A DNA stretch of 27,316 nt from a virus. The stretch is taken from the IMG/VR virus record IMGVR_UViG_3300001533_000660, positions 1-27,316 of that record; one strand, 5' to 3'. The notes beneath the pieces were generated by a model, which worked only from the letters and a program-made list of their open reading frames with translations, had not been told where the DNA came from and searched no databases. Positions 8,094 to 15,080 of this stretch are shown here, one piece after another. The number at the start of each line of letters is the position of its first letter. Position 1 is the stretch's first letter. Made by a program: the position numbers and the translations under genes.

Positions 8094-9377
8094 ATGCCTA
8101 CAGAAAAAGTAACTCCTGACGTGCAGGCTCTCGCCGGCGAGGCTCAGGCCTTGCTTGACACTGCACGCAATGAGCAGCGCGACCTGACAGCGGAAGAGTC
8201 CGAACGATTCGCCAAGATAACGGGCGATCTTGCTTCGCTTCGCGCGGCCAACGAGCGACAGAAGACACTCGACAGCCAGCGGGCTTATTGGGAAGGCTCG
8301 ACAGGTCACACCCCGATTACCCTTCCAGACGGGCCCGGCGAAAAACAGGAACCCAAACCTGAAAAGCAGTACCGCAACTTTGGCGAATGGTTTGCCGGTC
8401 TTCAGAGACGCGAAGGCGCGGCCATGTCGATGACAGAGTACCGCGGCGGCAATACCGAACAGCGCGCGGACAATCTCGTCATGGGCACAGGCTCTCTCGG
8501 CGGCTACCTGGTCCCGGAACAGTTCCGAAACGAGATCATGATGGTCTCCGGTGAGGCCGCGATTGTCAGACCTCGCGCACAGGTGATTCCAGCCGGGTCT
8601 CCTCCCGATGCTCCTATTACCATGCCCGCTTTTGTGCAGGGCAGTGACGGCGTGTATGGCGGTGTTGCCGGACAGTGGATCGGTGAGGCCGGAAGCAAAC
8701 CTCAGACGGACGTTGCCTTCTCGCAGATCAGCCTTGAGCCGAAAGAGTACGCGGCTTATATGCGGCTCTCTGACAAACTCCTGCGCAACTCTTCGGCGAT
8801 GGGGGCCTTTGTAACCAACGCCATGCGCAACAAGATTGCGGCTGAGCAGGATTACCAGTTCCTGCGCGGTGATGGTATCGGCAAGCCTTTGGGCGTTCTG
8901 AACGCCGCTGGCAAAAAGAACGTCGCGCGCAACACGTCCAGTGATGTCAAATACGAGGATATCCTCGGCATGATGTCAGTGCTTCTGCCTGGAAGCCTGG
9001 CGGGTGCGGTGTGGGTTGCCAACATTACCACGATGCCCAAAATCGCCGAACTCGAAGACGGCGCGGGCAACAACATTTTCATCAATGGCGACGCCACGAA
9101 GAGCCTGCCCGCGACCCTCGCCGGTGTCCCGCTCCTGTGGAATGGCAAGATGCCGACGCTCGGGAACGAGGGCGACCTGTGCTTGGTGGACTTCTCCTAC
9201 TACCTCATCAAAGACGGGTCCGGGCCTTTCGTCGCTTCCTCTGAGCATGTCCACTTCACCACAAACGAAACCGTCATCAAAGCCTTTGTGAATGTTGACG
9301 GTCAGCCTTGGGTCACGTCCGCGCTCACACTCGAAGACGGATCAACTACGGTCAGCCCGTATGTCATTCTGAAATAA
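8094..9377 (+). CDS. Major capsid protein (HK97 fold)
   Basis: Builds the icosahedral head. I chose ATG 8094 (427 residues) rather than ATG 8082, because GGAGGG at 8084-8089 lies between them and can only serve 8094. Residues 1 to about 105 form a charged helical delta/scaffold domain (QALLDTARNEQRDLTAEESE). Cleavage is expected somewhere before NLVMGTGSLGGYLVPEQFR, which starts the mature protein's N-arm region. Then follow the family features MMVSGEAAIVRPRAQVIP, WIGEAGSKPQTDVAF, QDYQFLRGDGIGKPLGVLN and a C-terminal ALTLEDGSTTVSPYVIL. Length and order fit the Phage_capsid family. Confidence 0.95.
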   Translation: MPTEKVTPDVQALAGEAQALLDTARNEQRDLTAEESERFAKITGDLASLRAANERQKTLDSQRAYWEGSTGHTPITLPDGPGEKQEPKPEKQYRNFGEWFAGLQRREGAAMSMTEYRGGNTEQRADNLVMGTGSLGGYLVPEQFRNEIMMVSGEAAIVRPRAQVIPAGSPPDAPITMPAFVQGSDGVYGGVAGQWIGEAGSKPQTDVAFSQISLEPKEYAAYMRLSDKLLRNSSAMGAFVTNAMRNKIAAEQDYQFLRGDGIGKPLGVLNAAGKKNVARNTSSDVKYEDILGMMSVLLPGSLAGAVWVANITTMPKIAELEDGAGNNIFINGDATKSLPATLAGVPLLWNGKMPTLGNEGDLCLVDFSYYLIKDGSGPFVASSEHVHFTTNETVIKAFVNVDGQPWVTSALTLEDGSTTVSPYVILK

Positions 9378-9395
9378 CTATAAGGAGACAATAAC

Positions 9396-10100
9396 ATGAA
9401 CAGATTAAGCGAAGTATGCGCCATTGACATTGGGCTTGAACCTCAAGCGTTGAGTAACACCAATGCAACCGGCGACTATCGGAAGATGGACATGCACCAG
9501 CGTTCGCTCTGGATTCTTCAGGGCGGTGCAATGGCCACAGGCACGACCACAAAGATTGAGTTGTACGAAGCCACCTCAGCCGCCGCAGGTAGTGCTCAGG
9601 CCATCACAGGCGCGACGGCGACAATCACAGCCAACACAGATGTCACAGAGGCGACCGTTGATCTTGCGGGTGTAGGCACTGACGATGTTGTGACCATCAA
9701 CAGCATTGATTTCACAAAGGCTGACGTGACCGCCGCGGCCTCGCGTACATTCGCCAACGCGGCCGGACTCGTGACATGCGTCAATGACGCTACCTACGGC
9801 GTCGCAGGTGTCACCGCTTCGGCTGATGGAACCACCGTGACCCTGAAGGCGTCCGACGAACCCGCCGGAAGCGCGATTACGGTAAGCAAAACTGATGCTG
9901 GCGGAACCATCACCCTGGCGACCGTCTCCGCTCAGGCTTACGTGGAACTCGACACGTCCGACATGGACATTGTTGACAGTTTCGACCACGTTGCCGCGAA
10001 AGTCACCACGACCGCCGACACCGTTGTCGGCGTAACCGCCCTTCGCTATGACGGCAGGTTCACCCCGACACAGCGCGTCGGCGATTCGGCGATTGTCTAA
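9396..10100 (+). CDS. Putative head decoration/virion structural protein
   Basis: A 234-residue, Thr/Ala/Val-rich beta protein directly after the major capsid gene with an AAGGAG ribosome binding site. The first 50 residues contain GDYRKMDMHQRSLWILQGGA and KIELYEAT. The middle (ATITANTDVTEATVDLAGVG through VTLKASDEPAGSAITV) looks like an inserted Ig- or hook-type beta domain, with the pattern V-T-I-N-x-x-D-F-T and V-T-L-K-A. The end, TALRYDGRFTPTQ, resumes the core. Position and composition suggest capsid decoration or an auxiliary head protein; no specific family is recognised. It is separated from the next gene by a strong hairpin. Confidence 0.65.
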   Translation: MNRLSEVCAIDIGLEPQALSNTNATGDYRKMDMHQRSLWILQGGAMATGTTTKIELYEATSAAAGSAQAITGATATITANTDVTEATVDLAGVGTDDVVTINSIDFTKADVTAAASRTFANAAGLVTCVNDATYGVAGVTASADGTTVTLKASDEPAGSAITVSKTDAGGTITLATVSAQAYVELDTSDMDIVDSFDHVAAKVTTTADTVVGVTALRYDGRFTPTQRVGDSAIV

Positions 10101-10117
10101 CCATCCCCAACAATTTA

Positions 10118-10150
10118 CGGCCCGGCCTGTATATATCGCAGGCCGGGCCG
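10118..10150 (+). terminator. Perfect 12-bp GC-rich hairpin, possible terminator or attenuator
   Basis: Arms CGGCCCGGCCTG (10118-10129) and CAGGCCGGGCCG (10139-10150) are fully complementary around a 9-base loop TATATATCG. It lies between the stop at 10100 and the next ribosome binding site (GGAAGG, 10151-10156). No T tract follows, so classical rho-independent termination is unlikely; partial attenuation, RNA stabilisation or processing is more plausible. Confidence 0.6.
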
Positions 10151-10164
10151 GGAAGGTGTGAAAA

Positions 10165-11427
10165 ATGAAAATATTTTATGTGTTTACAATCCTCCTCTTG
10201 ATAGTAGCACCTTCCGCGATTGCTTCGGATGGTGAGACATGCGGCGAGGCTGTAGACGCTACCAGCACGACCAAGGCGGATGTGTTCCCGCTCACAACCG
10301 ATGTTCATTGGTTCAAATACTTCTTCCCAATCGAGGGCGCGGATATACAAATCACCAACGCCACGGCCGCAACGATTTACAGTTCAGACCTTGGCGGATG
10401 CACGACCGAAGGCGCACTGAACTTCACCTATGGCGGGCTTGATACTTTCGACTATGACACCGGACCTGTTGACGCAGGGGAGAAGTCTTTCCTGATTCAG
10501 TCGAGCACTCTTGATGTCGGCGCGTTCGGTATTGATGTCACTGACAACCCCACTTACACGCAGACCCCGACGGTTACAGAGACGCCCACTCCTACAGAGA
10601 CGCGCACCCCGACGGAGACTCCGACCGTAACGGAGACGCCACTGCCCACAAGTACTCCAACGCCCACGAATACGCCGACGCCCGCCGTAGCCTCTCAATG
10701 GGACGTCAATGAGGATTGGGAGACGCTCGTAAAGGCTGATGCCCCGCTCACCGAATCCGCTCCCTCGGGGTGCTTCCTGTTCTGGAACAAATCAGGATCG
10801 GCCCTCGATAGTGGCGCGATTGTGAAGTTGGGAACATCTGCTATCACTATTGTAGCAAGCGCGACCGGTAGCGCGTCAATGACCATTGCAGACAATCTCG
10901 CCACAGAACGCGGGCCTCATGTGCTTGTTGCCGGCCTTGGGTCCGCGTCTACCGGGGCAATAGCAATAAGCGGATACCTGCACAACGGAACCTACAAGAC
11001 GGACGCCACATCATACACGGAGCAGACGCTTGTCAAACTCGATTACGCCTGGTCAAGGATCACGAACGCAGTAGTGACAGGCTCTACCGATGTGACTGTT
11101 GAAATCAAAGCCTATCCCATCGGAGCAATTGCTGGAGTGTCGGACGATGATGCGAACGGCTTTGAAACTCTGGGCGTGTTGTATCGAGCCGTTGACTCTA
11201 CGAGTACGACGGTCGCGGATAATGCCCTTTGTTGGGTGCGCGTGGTCGGGCAGATCACACAGGCGCGGGTCTCTGATGTTGCGGTGTTGACGGGCGACAA
11301 ACTCGCCACCGATGCAACGGGAACTTGGGATGAAACGGCGGAGACCGATGAAGACACGATACTCGCCCTTGCCCTTGAGCCTTGCACCTCTTGGGGACAG
11401 CGCGTGTGGATATACATGCGGCAATAG
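10165..11427 (+). CDS. Signal-peptide protein with PPC-like domain, Thr/Pro linker and decoration-like C-terminus
   Basis: A 420-residue protein in three parts. Residues 1-20 (MKIFYVFTILLLIVAPSAIA) are a textbook Sec signal peptide with an A-I-A cleavage site. Residues about 21-130 (DGETCGEAVDATSTT, DVHWFKYFFP, FLIQSSTLDVGAFGIDV) resemble secreted PPC-type beta domains that start D-x-C and contain a DW-F-K-Y core. Residues about 133-174 are Thr/Pro repeats. The remainder is a beta-rich domain containing VSDVAVLTGDKLATDA and ILALALEPCTSWGQRVWI, which resembles capsid-decoration (DUF2190-like) proteins. It lies inside the head gene cluster, so a structural role is expected, but a Sec signal on a virion protein is unusual. 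The N-terminal part may be an acquired secreted segment. Function is inference. Confidence 0.7.
   Translation: MKIFYVFTILLLIVAPSAIASDGETCGEAVDATSTTKADVFPLTTDVHWFKYFFPIEGADIQITNATAATIYSSDLGGCTTEGALNFTYGGLDTFDYDTGPVDAGEKSFLIQSSTLDVGAFGIDVTDNPTYTQTPTVTETPTPTETRTPTETPTVTETPLPTSTPTPTNTPTPAVASQWDVNEDWETLVKADAPLTESAPSGCFLFWNKSGSALDSGAIVKLGTSAITIVASATGSASMTIADNLATERGPHVLVAGLGSASTGAIAISGYLHNGTYKTDATSYTEQTLVKLDYAWSRITNAVVTGSTDVTVEIKAYPIGAIAGVSDDDANGFETLGVLYRAVDSTSTTVADNALCWVRVVGQITQARVSDVAVLTGDKLATDATGTWDETAETDEDTILALALEPCTSWGQRVWIYMRQ
10561..10688 (+). repeat. Thr/Pro-rich coding repeat tract
   Basis: Degenerate tandem units coding for T-P-T-E-T-P-type peptides (for example TPTVTETPTPTETRTP) in the secreted-looking protein. 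Codons vary between units, so this is a protein-level linker rather than an exact DNA repeat. A shorter tract of the same kind follows the signal peptide of the protein at 20800. Confidence 0.85.
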
Positions 11428-11439
11428 AAAGGTGAACTG

Positions 11440-11643
11440 ATGAAAGTAACGATCATTACAGACGGTGTGAGGCTTGAAGGCAAAACCCTTGAGAAGGGCG
11501 CGACAGTCGAAATTCCAGACAAACTCGCGTGCACCTGGATTTCTCACGGGCTTGCGGAAGCCGAAAAGCCGAAACCCGTAGAGACTGCAACCGCAAAACC
11601 AATCACAGAAAAAGCGACTACCAGAAAACGGAGGAGTATATAA
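11440..11643 (+). CDS. Small phage protein, head/neck region
   Basis: A 67-residue protein starting MKVTIITDGVRLEGKTLEKG, then VEIPDKLACTWISHGLAE and a Lys/Pro/Thr-rich tail ending RKRRSI. The pattern of a short beta hairpin, EKG..VEIPD and a helix with x-S-H-G-L-A-E is shared by many tiny phage proteins encoded in head-neck operons, of unknown function. AAAGGTG at 11428-11434 is its ribosome binding site, and it lies 12 bases after the preceding gene. Confidence 0.7.
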   Translation: MKVTIITDGVRLEGKTLEKGATVEIPDKLACTWISHGLAEAEKPKPVETATAKPITEKATTRKRRSI

Positions 11644-11646
11644 ACA

Positions 11647-12168
11647 ATGGCAACCACGACAGGAACGCAGACCCTTACAATGGGTATTGCCGGGAACGCT
11701 ACCGGGTCAAGCGACCTCGCGAGTCCGGCAAGCCCGATCAGTCAAGCCATCACCACGTCATTGGCGAACGGGACTTCGGCGAACCAAATCAATCGCAGAT
11801 GGAGCGACACCCGCTCTCTTGCTTCGGCGGCCTCGGAAGAGATCGACCTTGCGGGGAGCCTCACCGACGAGTTTGGGAACGCCGTCACGTTCGCAAAAGT
11901 CAAGGCAATTATCATTTACAACAAGGCAACAGACCCAGGTGACGACCTTGTGCTCGGGACCACCGCCACTGGCGGCGACACCTGCGATTTGTTTCTCGAC
12001 CCGTCTGACGGAATCAACATTGACGCGAAAGGCGTCTTTGTTTGGCTTTCGCCTGTTGACGGGTTCGCCGTCGGTGCCGGGACTACCGACAAACTAAAGA
12101 TCAAAAACAGTTCCAGCGACGAAAACTCCATTAGCTATGACATTTATCTCTTTGGGACATCTTCATAA
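11647..12168 (+). CDS. Putative virion structural protein
   Basis: A 173-residue beta-rich protein with a GGAGG ribosome binding site. Recognisable stretches are NQINRRWSDTRSLASAASEE, IDLAGSLTDEFGNAVTFAKV and KAIIIYNKATDPGDDLVLG, a pattern that recurs in uncharacterised siphophage structural proteins located among neck genes. No catalytic motif, signal peptide or membrane segment is visible. It overlaps the connector gene by TAATG. A decoration or neck role is inferred from context only. Confidence 0.7.
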   Translation: MATTTGTQTLTMGIAGNATGSSDLASPASPISQAITTSLANGTSANQINRRWSDTRSLASAASEEIDLAGSLTDEFGNAVTFAKVKAIIIYNKATDPGDDLVLGTTATGGDTCDLFLDPSDGINIDAKGVFVWLSPVDGFAVGAGTTDKLKIKNSSSDENSISYDIYLFGTSS

Positions 12169-12974
12169 TGGCTACAGCGATCACGACCGTAACAGCATTT
12201 CGTGAGTTCATGCCTGGCGGCGCGTCGGATTTTACAGACGCGCAGGTGCAGTCATCTATTGACACCATTTGCGACATGTTGGAACGGGTTTGCAACCGGA
12301 CATTTGCGCAGACCACATACCGGGGTTGGGTAAACGGGAGTGGTAGACGTGCGCTTGTATTGCCAGAACGACCGGCAACGCAGGTGTACCGGGCCTGCAT
12401 CGGCAAAGACACCGGGGCTGAGATCAAATGCGAAGACGCCAACGCCACATCGGCAAACGTCACGGTGCATGAGGGCGTTCTGAGCCTCACCATCACCGGA
12501 GGCGCGAACGATGGAACGCAAACAGTAACGCTCGCTACTTATGCGACAATGGCGGCCCTCAAGACTGCGATAGAGGCTTTGTCGGGTGACTGGTCGGTCA
12601 CAGTTGACGAGGAGGGCGCGCCGCAAGATGTACGGCCCGTATACGGCGCGCCTAGCGAATATGCCTACCTGTATATACCCGACAACCCGGTAAGCACATG
12701 GCTTGATGAAGGATCGGTACTCAATTCAAACTCTAAATTTCCATTGGGCACAAGCAACATCTTTGTGTGGTATCAGGCTGGTTACGCAACATTGCCGGAT
12801 GAACTCATTGGCCTTGTGCATCAAATGACGCGGGACTTCCTCCTGACGGCCACAGAAGACGGCACCATTCGCTCCGAGCGGATAGGCGACTACTCATATA
12901 CCCGTGGGGCTTCGGCAGGTCTGGCGCGTGTCTATAGCAGTCAGATTGACTACTGGAGGGACATGCCTACATGA
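12168..12974 (+). CDS. Head-tail connector (gp6/adaptor-like) with an inserted beta domain
   Basis: Adaptor ring protein that sits under the portal and accepts the head-closure protein. The 268-residue protein opens with the connector-type helices DFTDAQVQSSIDTICDMLER and VCNRTFAQTTYRGW, then LVLPERPATQV. It resumes with NIFVWYQAGYATLPDELIGL and VHQMTRDFLLTATED. Between about 85 and 160 lies an extra beta-alpha-beta region (VLSLTITGGANDGTQTVTLA, MAALKTAIEALSGDWSVTV), making it longer than the usual 100-200-residue adaptors. It overlaps its neighbours by TAATG and ATGA. Confidence 0.8.
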   Translation: MATAITTVTAFREFMPGGASDFTDAQVQSSIDTICDMLERVCNRTFAQTTYRGWVNGSGRRALVLPERPATQVYRACIGKDTGAEIKCEDANATSANVTVHEGVLSLTITGGANDGTQTVTLATYATMAALKTAIEALSGDWSVTVDEEGAPQDVRPVYGAPSEYAYLYIPDNPVSTWLDEGSVLNSNSKFPLGTSNIFVWYQAGYATLPDELIGLVHQMTRDFLLTATEDGTIRSERIGDYSYTRGASAGLARVYSSQIDYWRDMPT

Positions 12975-13330
12975 GTTTGCGCGGACTCCTGACACGTCGG
13001 GCGACGGTATACAGCAAAGTCACTGTTGAGGGCGACGCGGGCGACCATAAGCAGGAACTTGTTGCAAAGTATGTATCACGTCCGGCGCGCTTACAAATGC
13101 TTTCAGTGTCGGATAGGATGGAACTTCACCGTGATGGCTATGATGCAGGTTTCAAGCTGTGGATGATGCCACGATGCAAGTGCCAGAGCGGGCAATTGGA
13201 TATCACTTCTGAATATGTCGTGTCTGTGGACGGTGAGTATTATGACGTTGTTTTTGTCGATAAGGGATCGAAACCAGGACACCACTTGACTCTGTACCTG
13301 AAGGAAAACAGACGCTATGACGGTCAATAA
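12971..13330 (+). CDS. Head closure / head-tail joining protein
   Basis: A 119-residue protein in the position of SPP1 gp16-like or HK97 gp7-like stoppers. It shows MSLRGLLTRRATVYSKVTVE, PARLQMLSVSDRMELHRDG and, near the end, DGEYYDVVFVDKGSKPGHHL followed by LTLYLKE, which is the closing beta structure typical of the Phage_H_T_join family. It overlaps the connector by 4 bases and the next gene by 14, supporting one translationally coupled neck operon. Confidence 0.8.
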   Translation: MSLRGLLTRRATVYSKVTVEGDAGDHKQELVAKYVSRPARLQMLSVSDRMELHRDGYDAGFKLWMMPRCKCQSGQLDITSEYVVSVDGEYYDVVFVDKGSKPGHHLTLYLKENRRYDGQ

Positions 13331-13727
13331 CAGAGCGCGGGTGCATTGGGATGATACATCGGCTCTCGACAGTTCCCGAAAGTATACAGTCGCGACCGTC
13401 AACAAAATGGCGCGATATGCAGAGGCGAAAATCATCTCTTTGATGCTTGGCCCGAAATGGGGCGAATACGCATCGCTCCGCTCTGGAGGTAACAGGAGAT
13501 CGGCACCAGGCGAGGCCCCGGCGGTGGATGCCGGGAACCTCATAAGAAGCGTAGGCAGTCGGAAGGGAAGATACACAGGCATGTTCACGGGCACCTTTGC
13601 CCCTCATTCGCACCTGTTGGAGCAGGGCGCACGGGATGGAGAACTTGAAGCACGTCCGGCGGTTGAGCCTGCGATCAGAGACGCGGCGCGGATATTCGGA
13701 GCACGGGTAACAGTAAAAAGCAAATGA
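13317..13727 (+). CDS. HK97 gp10-like tail completion/neck protein
   Basis: A 136-residue protein with the gp10-family hallmarks: an N-terminal amphipathic helix, then SAPGEAPAVDAGNLIRSVGS, HSHLLEQGARDGELEARPAV and EPAIRDAARIF. In relatives this reads S-x-P-G-E-P-P-x-x-x-T-G-x-L-x-x-S-I and Y-x-x-x-x-E-x-G-T-x-x-x-x-A-R-P-F. The family acts at the head-tail junction or tail completion. It overlaps the preceding gene by 14 bases and the next by 4. Confidence 0.85.
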   Translation: MTVNNRARVHWDDTSALDSSRKYTVATVNKMARYAEAKIISLMLGPKWGEYASLRSGGNRRSAPGEAPAVDAGNLIRSVGSRKGRYTGMFTGTFAPHSHLLEQGARDGELEARPAVEPAIRDAARIFGARVTVKSK

Positions 13728-13948
13728 TCGAACCATTACGAGCAATCAAACGAGCATTCAACAGTAAGGGCCTCGGGGCGTTCTACCTCGGGAAGATCCC
13801 GGAAGAGGTAAAGCCTCCGTACACCGTAGCAGTCGCAAGGCCGGACACGCCGGACGACAGCATGAGCGATACCGGGTATTTCGGCGGTATCAAGTTGTTT
13901 GTATTCGGTGGGCAGACATACCTTTTGCGGATGGATACACCCTCATAG
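13724..13948 (+). CDS. Tail terminator-like protein, N-terminal part of a frameshifted gene
   Basis: The ORF gives 74 residues (MIEPLRAIKRAFNSKGLGAF, GKIPEEVKPPYTVA, DDSMSDTGYFGGIKLFVFGG) and then ends RMDTPS. This is shorter than tail-terminator or completion proteins, which are about 105-130 residues and end with a Y/F-x-V-D-I-D-F-R-F strand. Adding one T to the run TTTT at 13923-13926 joins it to the continuation at 13924-14046 and gives a 107-residue protein that reads GGQTYLFADGYTLIETNVAQ across the junction. I see a one-base loss, by mutation or sequencing error. Position between gp10-like and tail tube genes fits a tail terminator. It starts in an ATGA overlap. Confidence 0.7.
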   Translation: MIEPLRAIKRAFNSKGLGAFYLGKIPEEVKPPYTVAVARPDTPDDSMSDTGYFGGIKLFVFGGQTYLLRMDTPS

Positions 13949-14046
13949 AAACCAACGTGGCGCAGATCGTCGGGCCACAGATAAACGAATATAGCAATAA
14001 CTGGTTTTACGAAGTTGACATAGATTACAGATTCGATAAGGAGTAA
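13924..14046 (+). pseudogene. C-terminal remainder of the frameshifted tail terminator-like gene
   Basis: Open in the -1 frame relative to the gene at 13724, with no start codon or ribosome binding site of its own. It reads FADGYTLIETNVAQIVGPQI, then NEYSNNWFYEVDIDYRFDKE and stop. The ending is typical of the final beta strand of tail terminators. The stop lies in the ribosome binding site region (AAGGAG) of the tail tube gene, which fits a normal gene end. Confidence 0.7.
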
Positions 14047-14051
14047 ATACA

Positions 14052-14426
14052 ATGGCAAGAATTAGCGGAACGAGTGGAAGCGTGGCCATAAGCGGTACTA
14101 CCGTCTTGGGCGTCACAAGGTGGAGCGGTACCGAATCGCAGGCGGTCAACGATGTCACCGGGCTCGATTCCGGTGGATATGCAGAGCACCTCCCCGACGG
14201 TGTTGTGTACAACGAGTATAGCGTTGCGGCTTTTCGTGACACCTCTTCGGGCGGTACTCCTCCGGTGTGTAACGGGAGCCTTGTAACGTTCTCGTTTGTC
14301 GAAAGCGGCGGATCAACGTATGCCGGAAGCGGCTACATCTCCAACGTCGAAAAGACGAACGAACTCAAACAAGCGGTGACGTACACCTTCACCCTCAATG
14401 CAACCGGCGCGGTCACAGTGAGCTAA
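14052..14426 (+). CDS. Major tail tube protein
   Basis: Predicted tube subunit that stacks in hexameric rings around the tape measure. The 124-residue beta protein begins MARISGTSGSVAISGTTVLG and VTRWSGTESQ, a usual opening of small siphophage tube proteins. It continues with VYNEYSVAAFRD, a Gly/Ser-rich loop region, STYAGSGYISNVEKTNELKQ and a final strand VTYTFTLNATGAVTV. It is small for the family but complete. AAGGAG before it and its place directly upstream of the tail chaperone pair support the call. Confidence 0.8.
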   Translation: MARISGTSGSVAISGTTVLGVTRWSGTESQAVNDVTGLDSGGYAEHLPDGVVYNEYSVAAFRDTSSGGTPPVCNGSLVTFSFVESGGSTYAGSGYISNVEKTNELKQAVTYTFTLNATGAVTVS

Positions 14427-14442
14427 ACTGAAAGGATTATGA

Positions 14443-14889
14443 ATGAGCAAAGTAACGGATGCCGTATCGGCAGGGGCACGGGAGGGGATCCTTGGCGGGA
14501 AGTCATACAAGATTTCCCCGCCCACTTATGGAGACCTTGACGAGTTTCGATACATGCTGGCAACGGACAGAACGCGGGCGGCTATGGCGGCGGCCCGAAC
14601 ATCTGCGGAGCGTGTAGAGATTGCCTGCACAATGGCAAGACAACCCGTAACCGATGCGGAGATTCGGAACGAACTTGACAGCGTTTCCGGCGTCCTGCGC
14701 ATCGGTTTTTTGTGTGCGGCGCGAAACGAGAAAACCCTGAAGTGGGAAGATTGGAAAGACGCCATTGACCTGAGCGCACAGGAAGAAATAACCATGCTTT
14801 CAGAGACGATTGAGTCTTTCCTCGTGACAGGGGGTGACGGCTCCGACGCCTCCCCTTTCACCGATACAGCGAAGGCGAAATCAGATTAA
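14443..14889 (+). CDS. Tail assembly chaperone, gpG-like
   Basis: Chaperone that coats the tape measure before tube polymerisation. The 148-residue protein opens with a short N-terminal segment, then KISPPTYGDLDEFRYMLATD and helices (AAMAAARTSAERVEIACTMA, WKDAIDLSAQEEITMLSETI). It lies between the tube and the tape measure, exactly where G genes sit. AAAGGA at 14431-14436 is its ribosome binding site. Near its end a canonical slippery heptamer allows a fraction of ribosomes to read into the -1 frame and make a longer GT protein. The unshifted product ends TAKAKSD. Confidence 0.85.
   Translation: MSKVTDAVSAGAREGILGGKSYKISPPTYGDLDEFRYMLATDRTRAAMAAARTSAERVEIACTMARQPVTDAEIRNELDSVSGVLRIGFLCAARNEKTLKWEDWKDAIDLSAQEEITMLSETIESFLVTGGDGSDASPFTDTAKAKSD
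14853..14859 (+). other. Programmed -1 frameshift site, CCCTTTC
   Basis: In the G frame the codons are tcc-cct-ttc, so C-CCT-TTC fits X-XXY-YYZ and both tRNAs can re-pair after slipping back one base. The -1 frame is open from 14838 to the stop at 15078-15080, so the slip must happen between 14838 and 14889, and this heptamer is the only canonical one there. The shifted protein would be about 212 residues (139 from G plus 73). Confidence 0.75.
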
Positions 14890-15080
14890 AACTTATCAAG
14901 CAGGGCTTCACTCCCGATCAGGTCCGGGGCTTCACCCCACAACAGGCATATTACACAGTTGCAGACGATGATCTGGTGCGCGGTGACGTAATTTTCGAAA
15001 TGACTCGGGGACTCACAAGAGACGAACAAGCTGCAGAGACCTTGTTAAGACTTGGTGAAATCACATGGCTGGAAGATTAG
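14859..15080 (+). CDS. T part of the tail assembly chaperone, reached by -1 frameshift
   Basis: This frame has no convincing start of its own. It reads HRYSEGEIRLKLIKQGFTPD, QVRGFTPQQAYYTVADDDLV, then helices to LLRLGEITWLED and stop. The core (IRLxLIKQGFTPxQV...Q-A-Y) is characteristic of the T domains of siphophage GT proteins. In lambda and relatives, gpGT bridges the tape measure and the tube protein; the G:GT ratio set by frameshifting matters for tail length and assembly. It overlaps the tape measure start by 16 bases. Confidence 0.8.
   Translation, partial: HRYSEGEIRLKLIKQGFTPDQVRGFTPQQAYYTVADDDLVRGDVIFEMTRGLTRDEQAAETLLRLGEITWLED

Noticed and set aside
10561-10688. Tandem repeat as a possible CRISPR or DNA-level satellite
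   Set aside because: Units are short, degenerate at the DNA level and in frame; they encode a Thr/Pro linker.
13915-13930. Programmed frameshift in the tail terminator-like gene
   Set aside because: The codons at the junction (tac-ctt-ttg) do not form a canonical X-XXY-YYZ heptamer; a one-base loss in TTTT is simpler.
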